Positions 49,813 to 59,450 are shown, counted from the first letter of the stretch. The stretch is DNA of 64,000 bases from CAZBSE01 sp964610385 (GCA_964610385.1 CAZSXW010000001.1:186001-250000); one strand, 5' to 3'. Numbers and translations are program-made. Notes: generated by a model not told the origin, from the letters alone.

Positions 49813-51846
49813 TTACCTTTCACTAACTCTGATAATAATGTCGCCCTTATGGTTAATAAATACAGTGTCTCCTGGAGGGATAACAATAGTTGCATCCATC
49901 TCTTCTAGTATGACAGGACCATCCATTTTTTTTTCGATGGGTATAGATTCTTTTTTATATACTGGAGTATTAATGGATTTTTCTATTCCAGTAAATTTTA
50001 CTTTTCTTTTCTCCTTTAAAGATTCTTCTACGGCAGCACTCCTTTTTAAGGATCTGTTTTTAAATTGCGCCCTGGTTAGGCCTATGCATCTAAGCCTCAA
50101 GTTAATAATTTCTATTTTCTTTTGTTTGTATTCAAGTCCATAAATTTCAAAATGTTTCTTATGAAAATCTCTTTCTAATGTGCTGCAACTAACCATTGCT
50201 CGCAGGTCAGGATCTTTTATGGGTATGGTTATTTCATAGTTTTGACCACAATATCTAGCATCGGCAAACCACTCCTCCTTTTGTCTATCTTGTGGTATTT
50301 TTTCTTTTTTAAACCATGTTTTTCCCTTCTTTTTTAGATCCTTTACAATGATATTGATTTCTTTGCTGGATAGACCTTTAACTGTCCTAACAAGATCCAT
50401 AGTAAGATTGCTGCATAGCAGACCTAAAGCCGAAAATACACCAGGATTATTTGGAACAACAACTTCCTTTATTCCCAGTTCCCTTGCTACGTCCGAAGCA
50501 TGCATGGGTCCTGCTCCTCCATAAGCAATTAATTTAACATCTCTGGGATGGATTCCTTTCAATATTGATATTTTTTTAATTGCTTCTGAAATATTGGATA
50601 TCACCAATCTTATTATGAATGTCGCACTTTCTTCCAAGGACATTTTAAGTGGAGTTGAGATATAATTTCCTATGGCAGTTTTTGCCTTATCTTTATTAAG
50701 CTTAATTTTTCCTCCCAGGGCTGTCCTATCACCTAATAATCCTAAGATTAAATCAGCATCTGTAACAGTAGGCTTATTGCCACCCTTATCATAACATGCT
50801 GGACCGGGATTAGCTCCGGCACTGTATGGCCCTACCTGTAAGAATCCTCCCTCATCGACTTCTGCTATGCTGCCACCTCCAGCACCTATGGTAGTAACAT
50901 CTATTGTTGGAAACTTTATAGAATATCCATTAATTTCTTTTTCAGTGGTTATCGTGGGTTTTGATTTTAATATAAGAGCAATATCTGTGCTGGTTCCACC
51001 CATATCCAAAGTGATTAGATTGCCATTTTCTTTTCCATAAAAGGATGAGGCCCCGATAACCCCTGCACTTGGTCCTGAGTATAGAGTTTTTACTGGTAAG
51101 TTTAAAGTGCTTTTAGCAGAAGTAATTCCGCCGTCAGATTGACAGATATAGAAGGGTGATTTTATATTCTTTCCCTTCAGCTTTGATAGAAGGTTTTTAA
51201 GATATTTTATGAGTACAGGTCCCAAATATGCATTTAGAACAGTTGTAGCAAGTCTTTCATATTCTCGAAATTCAGGAATCACCTCTGATGATAAAGATAC
51301 ATAAACGTCTGGTAGTTTCTTTTTTATTATAGAAGCAATTTTTTTTTCGTGGATATTATTTATATAAGAGTGTAAAAAAAGAACTGCTATAGATTCTACC
51401 CTATACTCTTTAAGTTTTTGGACTGCTATGCCGGCATCATGCTCATTAAGATTTTTAAGTATTGTTCCATCAGCTTTTATTCTTTCTTTAACTGTTTGAC
51501 GTAAGTCTCTGGATATTAGAGGTTTGGGTCGAGTTGAGCGAAGGTTATAAAGCTCGGGGCGTTTTTGTCTGCCAATTTCTAATAAATCTTTAAAACCTTC
51601 TGTAGTTATTAGGCCGGTCTTACTGCCTTTTTGCTCTATAACTGTATTTACTCCAATGGTGGTCCCGTGTCTTATATCTTCAATCTCTTTAAAATTTACG
51701 ATTTTATTTTGAATTCTTTCAATAATAGTCATCCAGGGAGCACTATTATTTGTTGAGACTTTATCGATAAATATCTTATCGGAATTTTCATTGTAGATAA
51801 TTAGATCTGTAAAAGTACCACCAATATCAATTCCTATCCTTAACAG
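49813..51846 (-). CDS. Hydantoinase A / oxoprolinase-family ATPase subunit, non-ATG start
   Basis: This ASKHA-fold subunit activates the substrate with ATP and partners with HyuB. The conserved N-terminal phosphate motif RIGIDIGGTFTDLIIY lies upstream of the first ATG (51732), so the gene must start earlier. I propose the CTG at 51846, nine bases after AAGGGG and directly before the motif, giving 677 residues. An in-frame stop lies six codons earlier and no ATG, GTG or TTG is available between. Other motifs include YSGPSAGVIGAS, DMGGTSTDIALI and GGAGPMHA. Confidence 0.88.
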   Translation of the reverse strand: MLRIGIDIGGTFTDLIIYNENSDKIFIDKVSTNNSAPWMTIIERIQNKIVNFKEIEDIRHGTTIGVNTVIEQKGSKTGLITTEGFKDLLEIGRQKRPELYNLRSTRPKPLISRDLRQTVKERIKADGTILKNLNEHDAGIAVQKLKEYRVESIAVLFLHSYINNIHEKKIASIIKKKLPDVYVSLSSEVIPEFREYERLATTVLNAYLGPVLIKYLKNLLSKLKGKNIKSPFYICQSDGGITSAKSTLNLPVKTLYSGPSAGVIGASSFYGKENGNLITLDMGGTSTDIALILKSKPTITTEKEINGYSIKFPTIDVTTIGAGGGSIAEVDEGGFLQVGPYSAGANPGPACYDKGGNKPTVTDADLILGLLGDRTALGGKIKLNKDKAKTAIGNYISTPLKMSLEESATFIIRLVISNISEAIKKISILKGIHPRDVKLIAYGGAGPMHASDVARELGIKEVVVPNNPGVFSALGLLCSNLTMDLVRTVKGLSSKEINIIVKDLKKKGKTWFKKEKIPQDRQKEEWFADARYCGQNYEITIPIKDPDLRAMVSCSTLERDFHKKHFEIYGLEYKQKKIEIINLRLRCIGLTRAQFKNRSLKRSAAVEESLKEKRKVKFTGIEKSINTPVYKKESIPIEKKMDGPVILEEMDATIVIPPGDTVFINHKGDIIIRVSER

Positions 51847-52064
51847 ATTAATTCACCCCTTTAATAGTACTCAGATTTAACAAAGTTAAATTAAAGAACG
51901 ACCATTTAAATTATATCTTCTTAAATACTATTAAATTTTAACAGATGAGATAGACATTAAAAAATAGATTTTTTAAATAGCATGGATAATAAGGCCACCT
52001 TTTTATAGTGTCTCATCTATCTCATTTTAAATCACGACTACAATGCGCAGCCATTCCTAATACT

Positions 52065-52628
52065 TTACGACTTTGGTACTCCTATCCATCTTGGAGTTCT
52101 GATCATATACTTTCGATAGTCATCTCCATACAAGTAAAGGCAATAGCGTTCTTCGGCTGATGAATTGGCATTTAACAGAATCATCAGCACTGCTGTTAGG
52201 AGAAGATACAACCAGGAAGAGCTAGCTATTCCCAAACCAATTTGTGTTAGAAGTATACCAACGTACATAGGGTTTCTTGATACGCTATAGAGACCCTTAG
52301 TGATGACCTTGTCTTTAGGACTAGTAGTGAAATTCCAAACTGCAATAATGGTAAAAACTATCCCAAACAGATAGATAAATAGACCACTAAATAGCCATAT
52401 TGCACCAAGTCGCAGAGGTAAGAAAATTGCATAGATAAAACCAATTATCATAATCAAAAGGATAGAGTAAATAATTATGTTCTCCTTTTTAGTTATTTTG
52501 AAATCTCCTGATCTTCCTGATTCCCTAATAGCTGTCACCCTCATAGAAAAGAGGTAGAGGATTAGCATAGGAATAACAAGAATCCATGCATTCCATAAAC
52601 CTATTTTAAAAGCCGGTATAAGTGAAAT
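52065..52628 (-). CDS. Isoprenylcysteine carboxyl methyltransferase-like membrane protein, probable ATT start
   Basis: The family resemblance is clear at the C-terminus: KGLYSVSRNPMYVGILLTQIG and SSAEERYCLYLYGDDYRKYMIRTPRW. It has four or five membrane helices and likely binds SAM. Homologues start with about SLIPAFxIGLWNAW, and this sequence (SLIPAFKIGLWNAWI) is present in frame upstream of the first ATG at 52568. The best start is ATT at 52628, six bases after AAGGAG; no ATG, GTG or TTG fits. The substrate is unknown. No neighbour shares its strand closely. Confidence 0.8.
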   Translation of the reverse strand: MSLIPAFKIGLWNAWILVIPMLILYLFSMRVTAIRESGRSGDFKITKKENIIIYSILLIMIIGFIYAIFLPLRLGAIWLFSGLFIYLFGIVFTIIAVWNFTTSPKDKVITKGLYSVSRNPMYVGILLTQIGLGIASSSWLYLLLTAVLMILLNANSSAEERYCLYLYGDDYRKYMIRTPRWIGVPKS

Positions 52629-52867
52629 TTTTAACTCCTTTCTTTTTATGAATAAAATGTTTTTATTAATAAATACAATTTAAACACAAAATTTAATATT
52701 TCTCGATTTAAAAAATTGAAAAGATATTTATAAAAATCAATCAGAATATAAATATGCTTTTGACTATTTATTTAAATGATATATAATGTCTCTCTGATGA
52801 TAACCATTTTATATGGTCTGAATTGTATTAAAAATGAAATTCTTGTAAATAAAGGAAGTGTTTTACT

Positions 52868-54388
52868 TTGTGCGGAATAGCTGGAATATGGGGTGAATCA
52901 GACAATTTAGTACTTGATTCCATGCTGGATGAGATTTCACATAGAGGACCAGACGGGCAGGGAAGAGTCCTCAGTAATACTTTTGCATTGGGACATAACC
53001 GGCTGTCCATAATTGATGTTAATGGTGGTAAACAGCCAATGACAAATGAAGATGGCTCACTAAGGCTTATATTTAACGGAGAAATCTATAATTACAACAA
53101 AATCAAAAAAGATTTAAAAGGTCATGATTTTGAAACCAAATCAGATTCAGAAGTTATCCTCCATCTATTTGAAGATAAGGGTGAGGATGTAGTAGAAAGC
53201 CTTGATGGAATGTTTGCCTTTGCCATTTGCAGCGATAAAGATATATTCATTGCAAGAGATCCTCTCGGGATAAAACCACTTTATTATGGCACCCGTGATG
53301 GTAAGTTTTATTTTTCTTCTGAAATAAAATCTCTGGTAAAAGCGACAAAAGATATAAATGAATTTCCTGCCGGTCATTACTACAGCAATGAACATGGTTT
53401 TAAAAAATATTATGAACTGCCAAAAATACCGGATAAATTTTCCAGCGATATAGATAAAATTATAATAAGTATAAGAAAAAAATTAGAGGAAGCTGTCATT
53501 AAGAGATTGATGTCGGATGTACCTTTAGGAATTTTTTTAAGTGGAGGTCTGGACAGCAGTATCATCTCATCAATAGCAAGAAAAAATACTTACGGAATAC
53601 TGCATTCTTTTGCAGTAGGTACACCTGATAGTGCAGATATATTACATTCAGAAGAGATAGCAAAATTTCTTGGTACGAAACATCATACCTTCAAATACGA
53701 TAAGAAAGAGATTATAAGGACACTTCCGGAAGTCATATATTACCTGGAATCATTTGATCCTGCTCTAGTTAGAAGTGCTATACCAACATACTTCGTTTCA
53801 AGACTCGCACAGGAATATGTTAAGGTTGTTCTATCCGGAGAGGGAGCAGATGAGTTATTTGGAGGTTATCATTATCTTAAGGAAATCAACAGTGATAGTA
53901 CGGCACTGTTCCAGGAACTTAAGAATATAACTGCAAGTCTTCACAATACGAATCTGCAGCGAGCAGATAGAATTACCATGGCAAACTCTATAGAAGGAAG
54001 AGTGCCTTTTCTTGATATAAAACTAGTTAATGAGGCTTCAAGTATTTCACCCGAACTAAAATTATATTTTAAGAAGTCAAGTGGTGATTTTATAGAGAAA
54101 TGGATTTTAAGAAAGATAGCAGAAGCTTATCTTCCACATGATTTTGTGTGGAGAAGAAAAGAGAAGTTCTCCATCGGAAGTGGAACCGCAGAAATACTGG
54201 AGAGTTATGCAGATGAATTAATCTCGGATAGTGAATTTAATAAGAGATATTCAATTCACGATGTAGAAATCAAATCAAAAGAAGAGTTACTGTACTATAA
54301 GATATTCAAGCAGCATTATAGAACATCAAATATTTTAAAGACAATTGGCAAGAGTAGAAGTTTAAATCCTGGTATTATTTATAATTAA
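52868..54388 (+). CDS. asnB: Glutamine-hydrolysing asparagine synthase
   Basis: The 506-residue enzyme makes asparagine from aspartate, ATP and glutamine. It starts TTG-Cys (CGIAGIWGE), so the nucleophile Cys2 of the class II amidotransferase is exposed. It has HRGPDGQGRV, RLSIIDVNGGKQPM, and the synthetase P-loop FLSGGLDSSIISS, then GEGADELFGGYHYL. A AAGGAAG site lies upstream of the TTG. It stands alone with AT-rich flanks. Confidence 0.94.
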   Translation: MCGIAGIWGESDNLVLDSMLDEISHRGPDGQGRVLSNTFALGHNRLSIIDVNGGKQPMTNEDGSLRLIFNGEIYNYNKIKKDLKGHDFETKSDSEVILHLFEDKGEDVVESLDGMFAFAICSDKDIFIARDPLGIKPLYYGTRDGKFYFSSEIKSLVKATKDINEFPAGHYYSNEHGFKKYYELPKIPDKFSSDIDKIIISIRKKLEEAVIKRLMSDVPLGIFLSGGLDSSIISSIARKNTYGILHSFAVGTPDSADILHSEEIAKFLGTKHHTFKYDKKEIIRTLPEVIYYLESFDPALVRSAIPTYFVSRLAQEYVKVVLSGEGADELFGGYHYLKEINSDSTALFQELKNITASLHNTNLQRADRITMANSIEGRVPFLDIKLVNEASSISPELKLYFKKSSGDFIEKWILRKIAEAYLPHDFVWRRKEKFSIGSGTAEILESYADELISDSEFNKRYSIHDVEIKSKEELLYYKIFKQHYRTSNILKTIGKSRSLNPGIIYN

Positions 54389-54580
54389 CAATAGTCAGGA
54401 AACAAGTCGTTTTATATGCAATTTAATTTATAAGAACTTACCTATAAGTCACTGGCCTGTAATCCCCTATACCTGCAGCCCCTTAATGCTCCTAACAAAC
54501 ATGGATGGATAAAGAATCCAAAGCCATACAACTGCTGACTTAATAAATATCGTAGTGTATTAATATTTAAATATTAAACT

Positions 54581-54766
54581 CTATTTTTTAATTTTATCAA
54601 TAACCTTAATAAAGCTGCCGCATATAGCGCCCGCAAAAGATAAGGCCATACAAAGCAAAAGATATTTATTATCACTTTCAATATAACCCCATAAAGCCGC
54701 CAGGCCTAAGATAAATATTACATGTATAAATATCTTATTGCTAAGAAAATTTCTTATTTTCTTCAT
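54581..54766 (-). CDS. Small two-helix membrane protein
   Basis: The 61-residue frame has a basic N-terminus, two hydrophobic helices (about 13-29 and 34-54) and a Lys-rich C-terminus. I recognise no family and there is no clear ribosome site, so it is a tentative gene. It points the same way as the propeller lipoprotein upstream. Confidence 0.4.
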   Translation of the reverse strand: MKKIRNFLSNKIFIHVIFILGLAALWGYIESDNKYLLLCMALSFAGAICGSFIKVIDKIKK

Positions 54767-54811
54767 ATTATAAAAACAATTTTTAGACTATAAATTTCCT
54801 GTGATTATCCT

Positions 54812-55879
54812 CTACTGTTCCCAGTAATCCGGGAACAAGTCGTTATACTCATCATCCGTAAGCTGTACCAGATCCGAACCATCCGCATTAATCATCCATA
54901 AATCAGAGTTCCCGCTTCTATTGGAGGAAAAGAAGATTTTTTCACCATCCATTGACCAGGTCGGACTGTCATCAAAGGCTGCCGCTTTGTTATCGGTAAC
55001 TTGTACAATACTATCCGTAGACCCATCTTTATCGATGATATAAAGATCAGCACCCTGTGGGTATGCATAGGCGTATGTGAAAGCAATGCGATTTCCATCA
55101 GGTGATACAGCAATGTCAATAATTGGGGAATCTGTATTAGTTACCTGGACAATATTTGAGCCGTCAGTGTTCATCCGGAAGATTTCGTAGTTTCCACTCC
55201 TATCGGAGATGAACATAATCTGGCTGCCGTCTGGCGACCAGCGCGGACTGAAGTCAGCTACCGGAGGATCATCAAGAATTTCTACAAGATTTCCCCCGTT
55301 AATATCAATTTGATAGATATCCGGTATATCCTGTGGTTCGTTTTGATGATCAGACTGGAAAACAATCTGCGAGCCGTCTGGTGACCAATCACCGTTATTA
55401 CTTCTAAAATCGGTAAGCTGGGTTAAACCTGTGCCATCTGCGTTAATTGTATAAAGATTCCATATCTCCTGAACAGCAAACAAGATTTTACTGCCATCAG
55501 GTGAACATTTCGGTAAAGCAACATTGTCAAGACCAGTATTAAGCGGCGTGATCTCCTCTGTCTCCATATCCAGTATATAAAGATCGGTCTTATCCTGGTC
55601 ATCACCACGGTTTGAGACAAAGACAATATACGGACCCATTTGAGCAGGCGTGGCCTCAGCCTCATCTTCCGTAACTTCTTCTGTTGTCTCCCCGGCTTCT
55701 GTAGTAGTTTCGGCAGTTTTAGCTGTAGTATCTTCTGCGGTTTCTGTTGATTCTTCTTCAACTGACTCACCTGCAGGTTCCGCAGACTGTCTGCACCCTT
55801 CAAAAATAGAAAAGCTAAATATTATGCTTAATACCACCACTAGGACAAAAGCTTTTCTTATGTTTTTTGATTTTATCAT
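54812..55879 (-). CDS. TolB/PD40-type beta-propeller lipoprotein
   Basis: The 355-residue protein has a signal peptide with lipobox-like FEGC, a long Glu/Thr-rich spacer (about 30-75), then about six PD40/WD40-like blades with repeats such as SPDGSKILFA, SPDGSQIVFQSD, SPDGSQIMFISDRSGN and FFSSNRSGNSDLWMINADGS. It is likely exposed on the outer face of the membrane. The function may be protein or sugar binding. I chose ATG 55879 because AAAGGAAC lies just ahead of it; the ATG 15 bases upstream would include that site. Confidence 0.82.
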   Translation of the reverse strand: MIKSKNIRKAFVLVVVLSIIFSFSIFEGCRQSAEPAGESVEEESTETAEDTTAKTAETTTEAGETTEEVTEDEAEATPAQMGPYIVFVSNRGDDQDKTDLYILDMETEEITPLNTGLDNVALPKCSPDGSKILFAVQEIWNLYTINADGTGLTQLTDFRSNNGDWSPDGSQIVFQSDHQNEPQDIPDIYQIDINGGNLVEILDDPPVADFSPRWSPDGSQIMFISDRSGNYEIFRMNTDGSNIVQVTNTDSPIIDIAVSPDGNRIAFTYAYAYPQGADLYIIDKDGSTDSIVQVTDNKAAAFDDSPTWSMDGEKIFFSSNRSGNSDLWMINADGSDLVQLTDDEYNDLFPDYWEQ

Positions 55880-55993
55880 AAGAGTTCCTTTCATTCTTTA
55901 ATTATATTTTATTCATAATTATATAAATATAAATGAAGAATCTCAATATATATAAGCTTGAAATTTAGATAAAAGAATAATATAATTTAGGTA

Positions 55994-56025
55994 AATACTA
56001 TTAATATGATAGTTTTAATAGTATT
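55994..56025. promoter_or_regulatory. Inverted repeat between the propeller lipoprotein and msrAB
   Basis: An 11-bp perfect inverted repeat (AATACTATTAA and its complement, ten-base gap) lies 63 bases ahead of the msrAB start in the divergent spacer. It may be an operator. It is AT-rich, so chance is possible. Confidence 0.35.
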
Positions 56026-56087
56026 AATATTATTTTAAATCAATAGTTGGTTTATTATGAAAATGAATAGCAGGGAGACTGATAGGA

Positions 56088-57251
56088 GTGAAAAAATTTA
56101 TTATAAATATAATAATTACATTGACTTTATTTATGTTAATAACGGGGTGTGCCATGTCTAACAACAATATAAAAAATGAGGAAGAAGAAAAAGCGCTACT
56201 GGAAACCAATGAGGACCCAGGAGAAGATGGATCAAGTGATGGCATAAATAAGGAAGAAGACAGTATAACTGAATCTTTTACGGTCATTCCAGATTATAAA
56301 AACAGCCGATATAAAGAAATATACCTGGCAGGAGGATGTTTCTGGGGAATTCAAGCTTATATCGACCGTATAATTGGAGTTGAGTATACCAATGTGGGAT
56401 ATGCAAATGGAAACAGTGAAGAAACAAATTACAGCTCTGTTAAAGAAACAGGACATGCAGAAACCGTATATGTGGTCTACGATCCTGAAAAAATAACTCT
56501 GGAAGAGCTTTTAGGATATTTTTATGGAATTATAGATCCCACAAGCTTAAACAAACAGGGTAATGATATGGGCAGTCAATACCGTTCAGGCATATACTAT
56601 GTTGATGAGGAAGACAGGGAAATCATTGAAGCAGTAACTGCAAATGAACAGGCCAAACTTGGTGAAAAGATCGTAACCGAAATCCAGCCTCTAAAAAATT
56701 ATGTTTTAGCAGAAGATTATCACCAGAACTATCTGGATAAAAACCCAGGCGGCTATTGCCATATAAATTTAAACAATATACCAAGAGAAAAACCAAGGGT
56801 CAACCTGGAGGATTATCCCAAACCACCTGTAGAAGAAATCAAGGAAAAATTGACCGATCAGCAGTTCAGTATTACTCAAGAAAATGCTACGGAATATGCT
56901 TTCCAAAATAAATACTGGGACAATAAAGAAACCGGTCTTTATGTTGATATAGTAACGGGTGAACCTCTATTTTTATCTTCGGATAAATATGACTCCGGTT
57001 CAGGCTGGCCGTCCTTTACAAGGCCCATACAATGGGATGTCGTGACTTATAATAAAGATGAATCATTTGGCATGGAAAGAATAGAAGTAAGAAGCAGAAG
57101 CGGCGACAGCCATTTAGGACACTTGTTTTATGATGGCCCGGTTGAAGAAGGAGGACTGCGCTATTGCATTAACAGCGGTGCATTGGATTTCATACCACTT
57201 AATAAATTAGAAGAGCAGGGATACGGGAAGTTTAAAGTTTTATTTGAATAA
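56088..57251 (+). CDS. msrAB: Secreted MsrA-MsrB methionine sulfoxide reductase fusion
   Basis: The 387-residue lipoprotein (lipobox ITGC, Cys at about 21) has an acidic spacer, an MsrA domain with the catalytic YLAGGCFWGIQAY (about 80-92) and YRSGIYYVDEED, then an MsrB domain with SGSGWPSFTRPI, RSGDSHLGHLF and the catalytic RYCINSGALDFIP. It reduces both diastereomers of methionine sulfoxide in surface proteins. Some MsrB proteins hold zinc by CxxC pairs, which I do not see here. The start is GTG with GGGAG about 13 bases upstream. Confidence 0.95.
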   Translation: MKKFIINIIITLTLFMLITGCAMSNNNIKNEEEEKALLETNEDPGEDGSSDGINKEEDSITESFTVIPDYKNSRYKEIYLAGGCFWGIQAYIDRIIGVEYTNVGYANGNSEETNYSSVKETGHAETVYVVYDPEKITLEELLGYFYGIIDPTSLNKQGNDMGSQYRSGIYYVDEEDREIIEAVTANEQAKLGEKIVTEIQPLKNYVLAEDYHQNYLDKNPGGYCHINLNNIPREKPRVNLEDYPKPPVEEIKEKLTDQQFSITQENATEYAFQNKYWDNKETGLYVDIVTGEPLFLSSDKYDSGSGWPSFTRPIQWDVVTYNKDESFGMERIEVRSRSGDSHLGHLFYDGPVEEGGLRYCINSGALDFIPLNKLEEQGYGKFKVLFE

Positions 57252-57278
57252 GAAATATTTATCTTAATGCATGTATTA

Positions 57279-57314
57279 ATTTCCTGAAGGTGAGGAATAT
57301 CACCTTCAGGAAAT
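57279..57314 (+). terminator. Intrinsic terminator after msrAB
   Basis: A perfect 15-bp stem (ATTTCCTGAAGGTGA and its complement) with a six-base loop GGAATA is followed by a T-rich run (GACTTTGTGTTTCTTTT). It lies 28 bases past the msrAB stop. Confidence 0.85.
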
Positions 57315-57484
57315 GACTTTGTGTTTCTTTTATATAATATAATGCCTTTTAAAAAATGATAGAGGGAGCCTGACTTGGTACAGTTTTTCTGCAACTACCA
57401 GTAGTGGGCGTCTGGTTTTTAGTCAACTTAGTAGTATCAATTAGATAAACATTTATGAAATAATAATATCAAGGCAACTGTTCT

Positions 57485-57898
57485 TCAGTATATCGTTATC
57501 GACACAAATCCCCTATATATCATCTCTGATATATAACCAAATATGAGCCAGAACGGTAGATAAAGAAGATTGACCAATCCTTTTATAGTCCATCTCCCCT
57601 TATATTCCCAAGGACACTTCTTGATGACAAGCTTCAGCAGATAGCCATAAGATAATTCTCCGGCAAATATCACTGCAAGGTAAACAAATCCTCTTAGTAT
57701 AAAAGGAACGACTTCGATCAAACCATATAAAGGCCCTATGACCAATCCCCAGATACCATAAAGCGGAAACATCCATATATATGACCTGCCCTTAAATGAA
57801 ATATCCTTGTTTCTTATATAATCGTGTATAGAGGAGAATAATACCTCGATCCCCACTCCGAAAAAACTGAAAATTAAAAATAAGACCAGATATTTCAT
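57485..57898 (-). CDS. Putative type IV ABC-transporter-like membrane protein (PF06541-type)
   Basis: The 137-residue protein has three or four helices and the family block WMFPLYGIWGLVIGPLYGLI, then FAGELSYGYLLKLVIKKCPWEY. The CPWEY and the closing WLIFGYISE are typical. The function is not established. Confidence 0.75.
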   Translation of the reverse strand: MKYLVLFLIFSFFGVGIEVLFSSIHDYIRNKDISFKGRSYIWMFPLYGIWGLVIGPLYGLIEVVPFILRGFVYLAVIFAGELSYGYLLKLVIKKCPWEYKGRWTIKGLVNLLYLPFWLIFGYISEMIYRGFVSITIY

Positions 57899-58024
57899 AA
57901 CTTAATATTAGCACTAATTAAGATAATCAGTCCATTTCAATAATCTGACCGCATTTAGGATATTGATTATTAAAGATTTTACTTTAAAATTGTTCTTATA
58001 ATTTAAGAAAGAGAGGTTATATAA

Positions 58025-58513
58025 ATGAAGATATTGATTGCTTATGCCACAAGATTCGGGACTACGGAAAAATGCGTCTGCATGCTCGCAGACATCTTAA
58101 AGAAGAAAAATCTTGAAGTTGAGCTGGTAGACCTTAGAAAGAATAAGACAGCCAAACCAGAAAATTATGATCTGGTAGCTGTGGGAGGATCTTTTGTTGC
58201 TTTTAGAATGAATTCTCTTGTAAGGAAATTTATAAAAAGGAACTTGAAAACACTTTTAAATACCAGGACAGGTATCTTTATGTGCGGAGCTGATGAGGAT
58301 TGGGAAAAAGAGATAAAAAAGGGGTTCCCCCGGGAGCTTCTTGATAAAGCGGTAGTCAAGGGTTACTTTGGCTATGAGATGCTCTGGGATAAGATGAATC
58401 CAATGATGAGAGGCATAATGCAAAAGGCTTCCGAAACCACAGAAAATATATCAAAAATAAATACTGAAAATATACAAAAGTTTGCCGAAGAAATCATAAA
58501 AGTTCTGACCTAG
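58025..58513 (+). CDS. Flavodoxin-like protein
   Basis: The 162-residue FMN-binding fold starts with ILIAYATRFGTTEKCVCMLAD, where the T/S-x-T-G-x-T-like phosphate loop is ATRFGTT, then VAVGGSFVAFRMNS and IFMCGADEDWEK. It resembles HemG/protoporphyrinogen-oxidase-type flavodoxins. A GAGAGG sequence lies ahead of the ATG. It is in the same 4-kb stretch as dodecin and heliorhodopsin, but on the other strand. Confidence 0.86.
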   Translation: MKILIAYATRFGTTEKCVCMLADILKKKNLEVELVDLRKNKTAKPENYDLVAVGGSFVAFRMNSLVRKFIKRNLKTLLNTRTGIFMCGADEDWEKEIKKGFPRELLDKAVVKGYFGYEMLWDKMNPMMRGIMQKASETTENISKINTENIQKFAEEIIKVLT

Positions 58514-58637
58514 ACCATTACAATATATCCTGGATCGGTTAACTTTTCGAAAATCGGTTTGGAATCTTGTAACTCGAGCAAGCCAAGAAATAAGTCATAA
58601 TCCTAATATTTAATAAAGATATTGAAGGAGGCTATAA

Positions 58638-59123
58638 ATGAATAAGCAGGGAATACTGCCCACTTTGATCAGTACCATAATTTTATCAACGATTATTATT
58701 AGTGTTCTGTGGTTTATCCTGGAAAGGACCAGGATAATTGGCCCCGCATTAATAGCTATTGGATTACTAGCCTGGATACCCATAATAATATCAGGACGGA
58801 CTATTAAGTCGGCAGGAGCCGATATTATTTTTGGTGTGGTAGATACAGGATTTTTAGGTTTAGCCGCCTTGATTGGTGCAAGATATGGAGGAATACTTGG
58901 AGCAATTGTAGGAGGTGCTGCTGGAGACGCCATAACAGATGGATTTGCAGGGATTTTTGAAGGCAAAGTAGCTGAATTTCTGAGGAAGCATGGGATCGAT
59001 GAAGCAAGAACACCTATGAGTGCTTCTATGGGAAAACTGAGCGGCTGCCTTATTGGTGTCGGTATAACACTGACAATAGCCTGGAGTATCCTTAATCTAA
59101 AAATTAATTTATTGGCTGGTTAA
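58638..59123 (+). CDS. Unknown four-helix membrane protein with a Gly-rich segment
   Basis: The 161-residue protein has two N-terminal helices (about 9-27, 34-52), a Gly/Ala-rich hydrophobic stretch (IGARYGGILGAIVGGAAGDAI, about 80-100), a short soluble part (KVAEFLRKHGIDEARTP) and a last helix. I do not recognise a family. GAAGGAGG lies ahead of the ATG, so translation is well supported. It lies between flavodoxin and dodecin. Confidence 0.65.
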   Translation: MNKQGILPTLISTIILSTIIISVLWFILERTRIIGPALIAIGLLAWIPIIISGRTIKSAGADIIFGVVDTGFLGLAALIGARYGGILGAIVGGAAGDAITDGFAGIFEGKVAEFLRKHGIDEARTPMSASMGKLSGCLIGVGITLTIAWSILNLKINLLAG

Positions 59124-59163
59124 AAAAACAATTAAAATATTTGACCCGATTTTTTTATCTTCC

Positions 59164-59370
59164 TCAATCATCGATGATGAAGGTGACTTTCATTAAAACC
59201 CGGTATTCGGTAATCTTACCTTCGCTATCTGCCAGCACCTCAAAATCTTTCATCCAAGCTGACTTTACATTTCTCAAGGTCTTGTTAGCACGTATTATCC
59301 CCTGCTGTATTGCATCATCAAAACTTTTAGATGAAGACGCTTTAACTTCCGAGATTTTTGCAATTGCCAC
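59164..59370 (-). CDS. Dodecin (flavin-binding)
   Basis: The 68-residue protein forms hollow dodecamers that bind flavin. It starts AIAKISEVKASSSKSFDDAI, keeps the Trp in VKSAWMKDFEV that stacks on flavin, and ends YRVLMKVTFIIDD. GTG start with AGGAGGT at good spacing. It is 80 bases downstream of heliorhodopsin on the same strand, so co-transcription is plausible. Confidence 0.93.
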   Translation of the reverse strand: MAIAKISEVKASSSKSFDDAIQQGIIRANKTLRNVKSAWMKDFEVLADSEGKITEYRVLMKVTFIIDD

Positions 59371-59450
59371 TGATACCTCCTGTTATTCATAATATTAAAT
59401 TGTTTAATAAATAGCTAAACAAAATACCTGTAACAGATATTTTTCGCATT

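Noticed and set aside
51945..52025. Inverted repeat ATGAGATAGA with a 61-base gap
   Set aside because: The loop is too long for a terminator and there is no T run; it may be chance in an AT-rich spacer.
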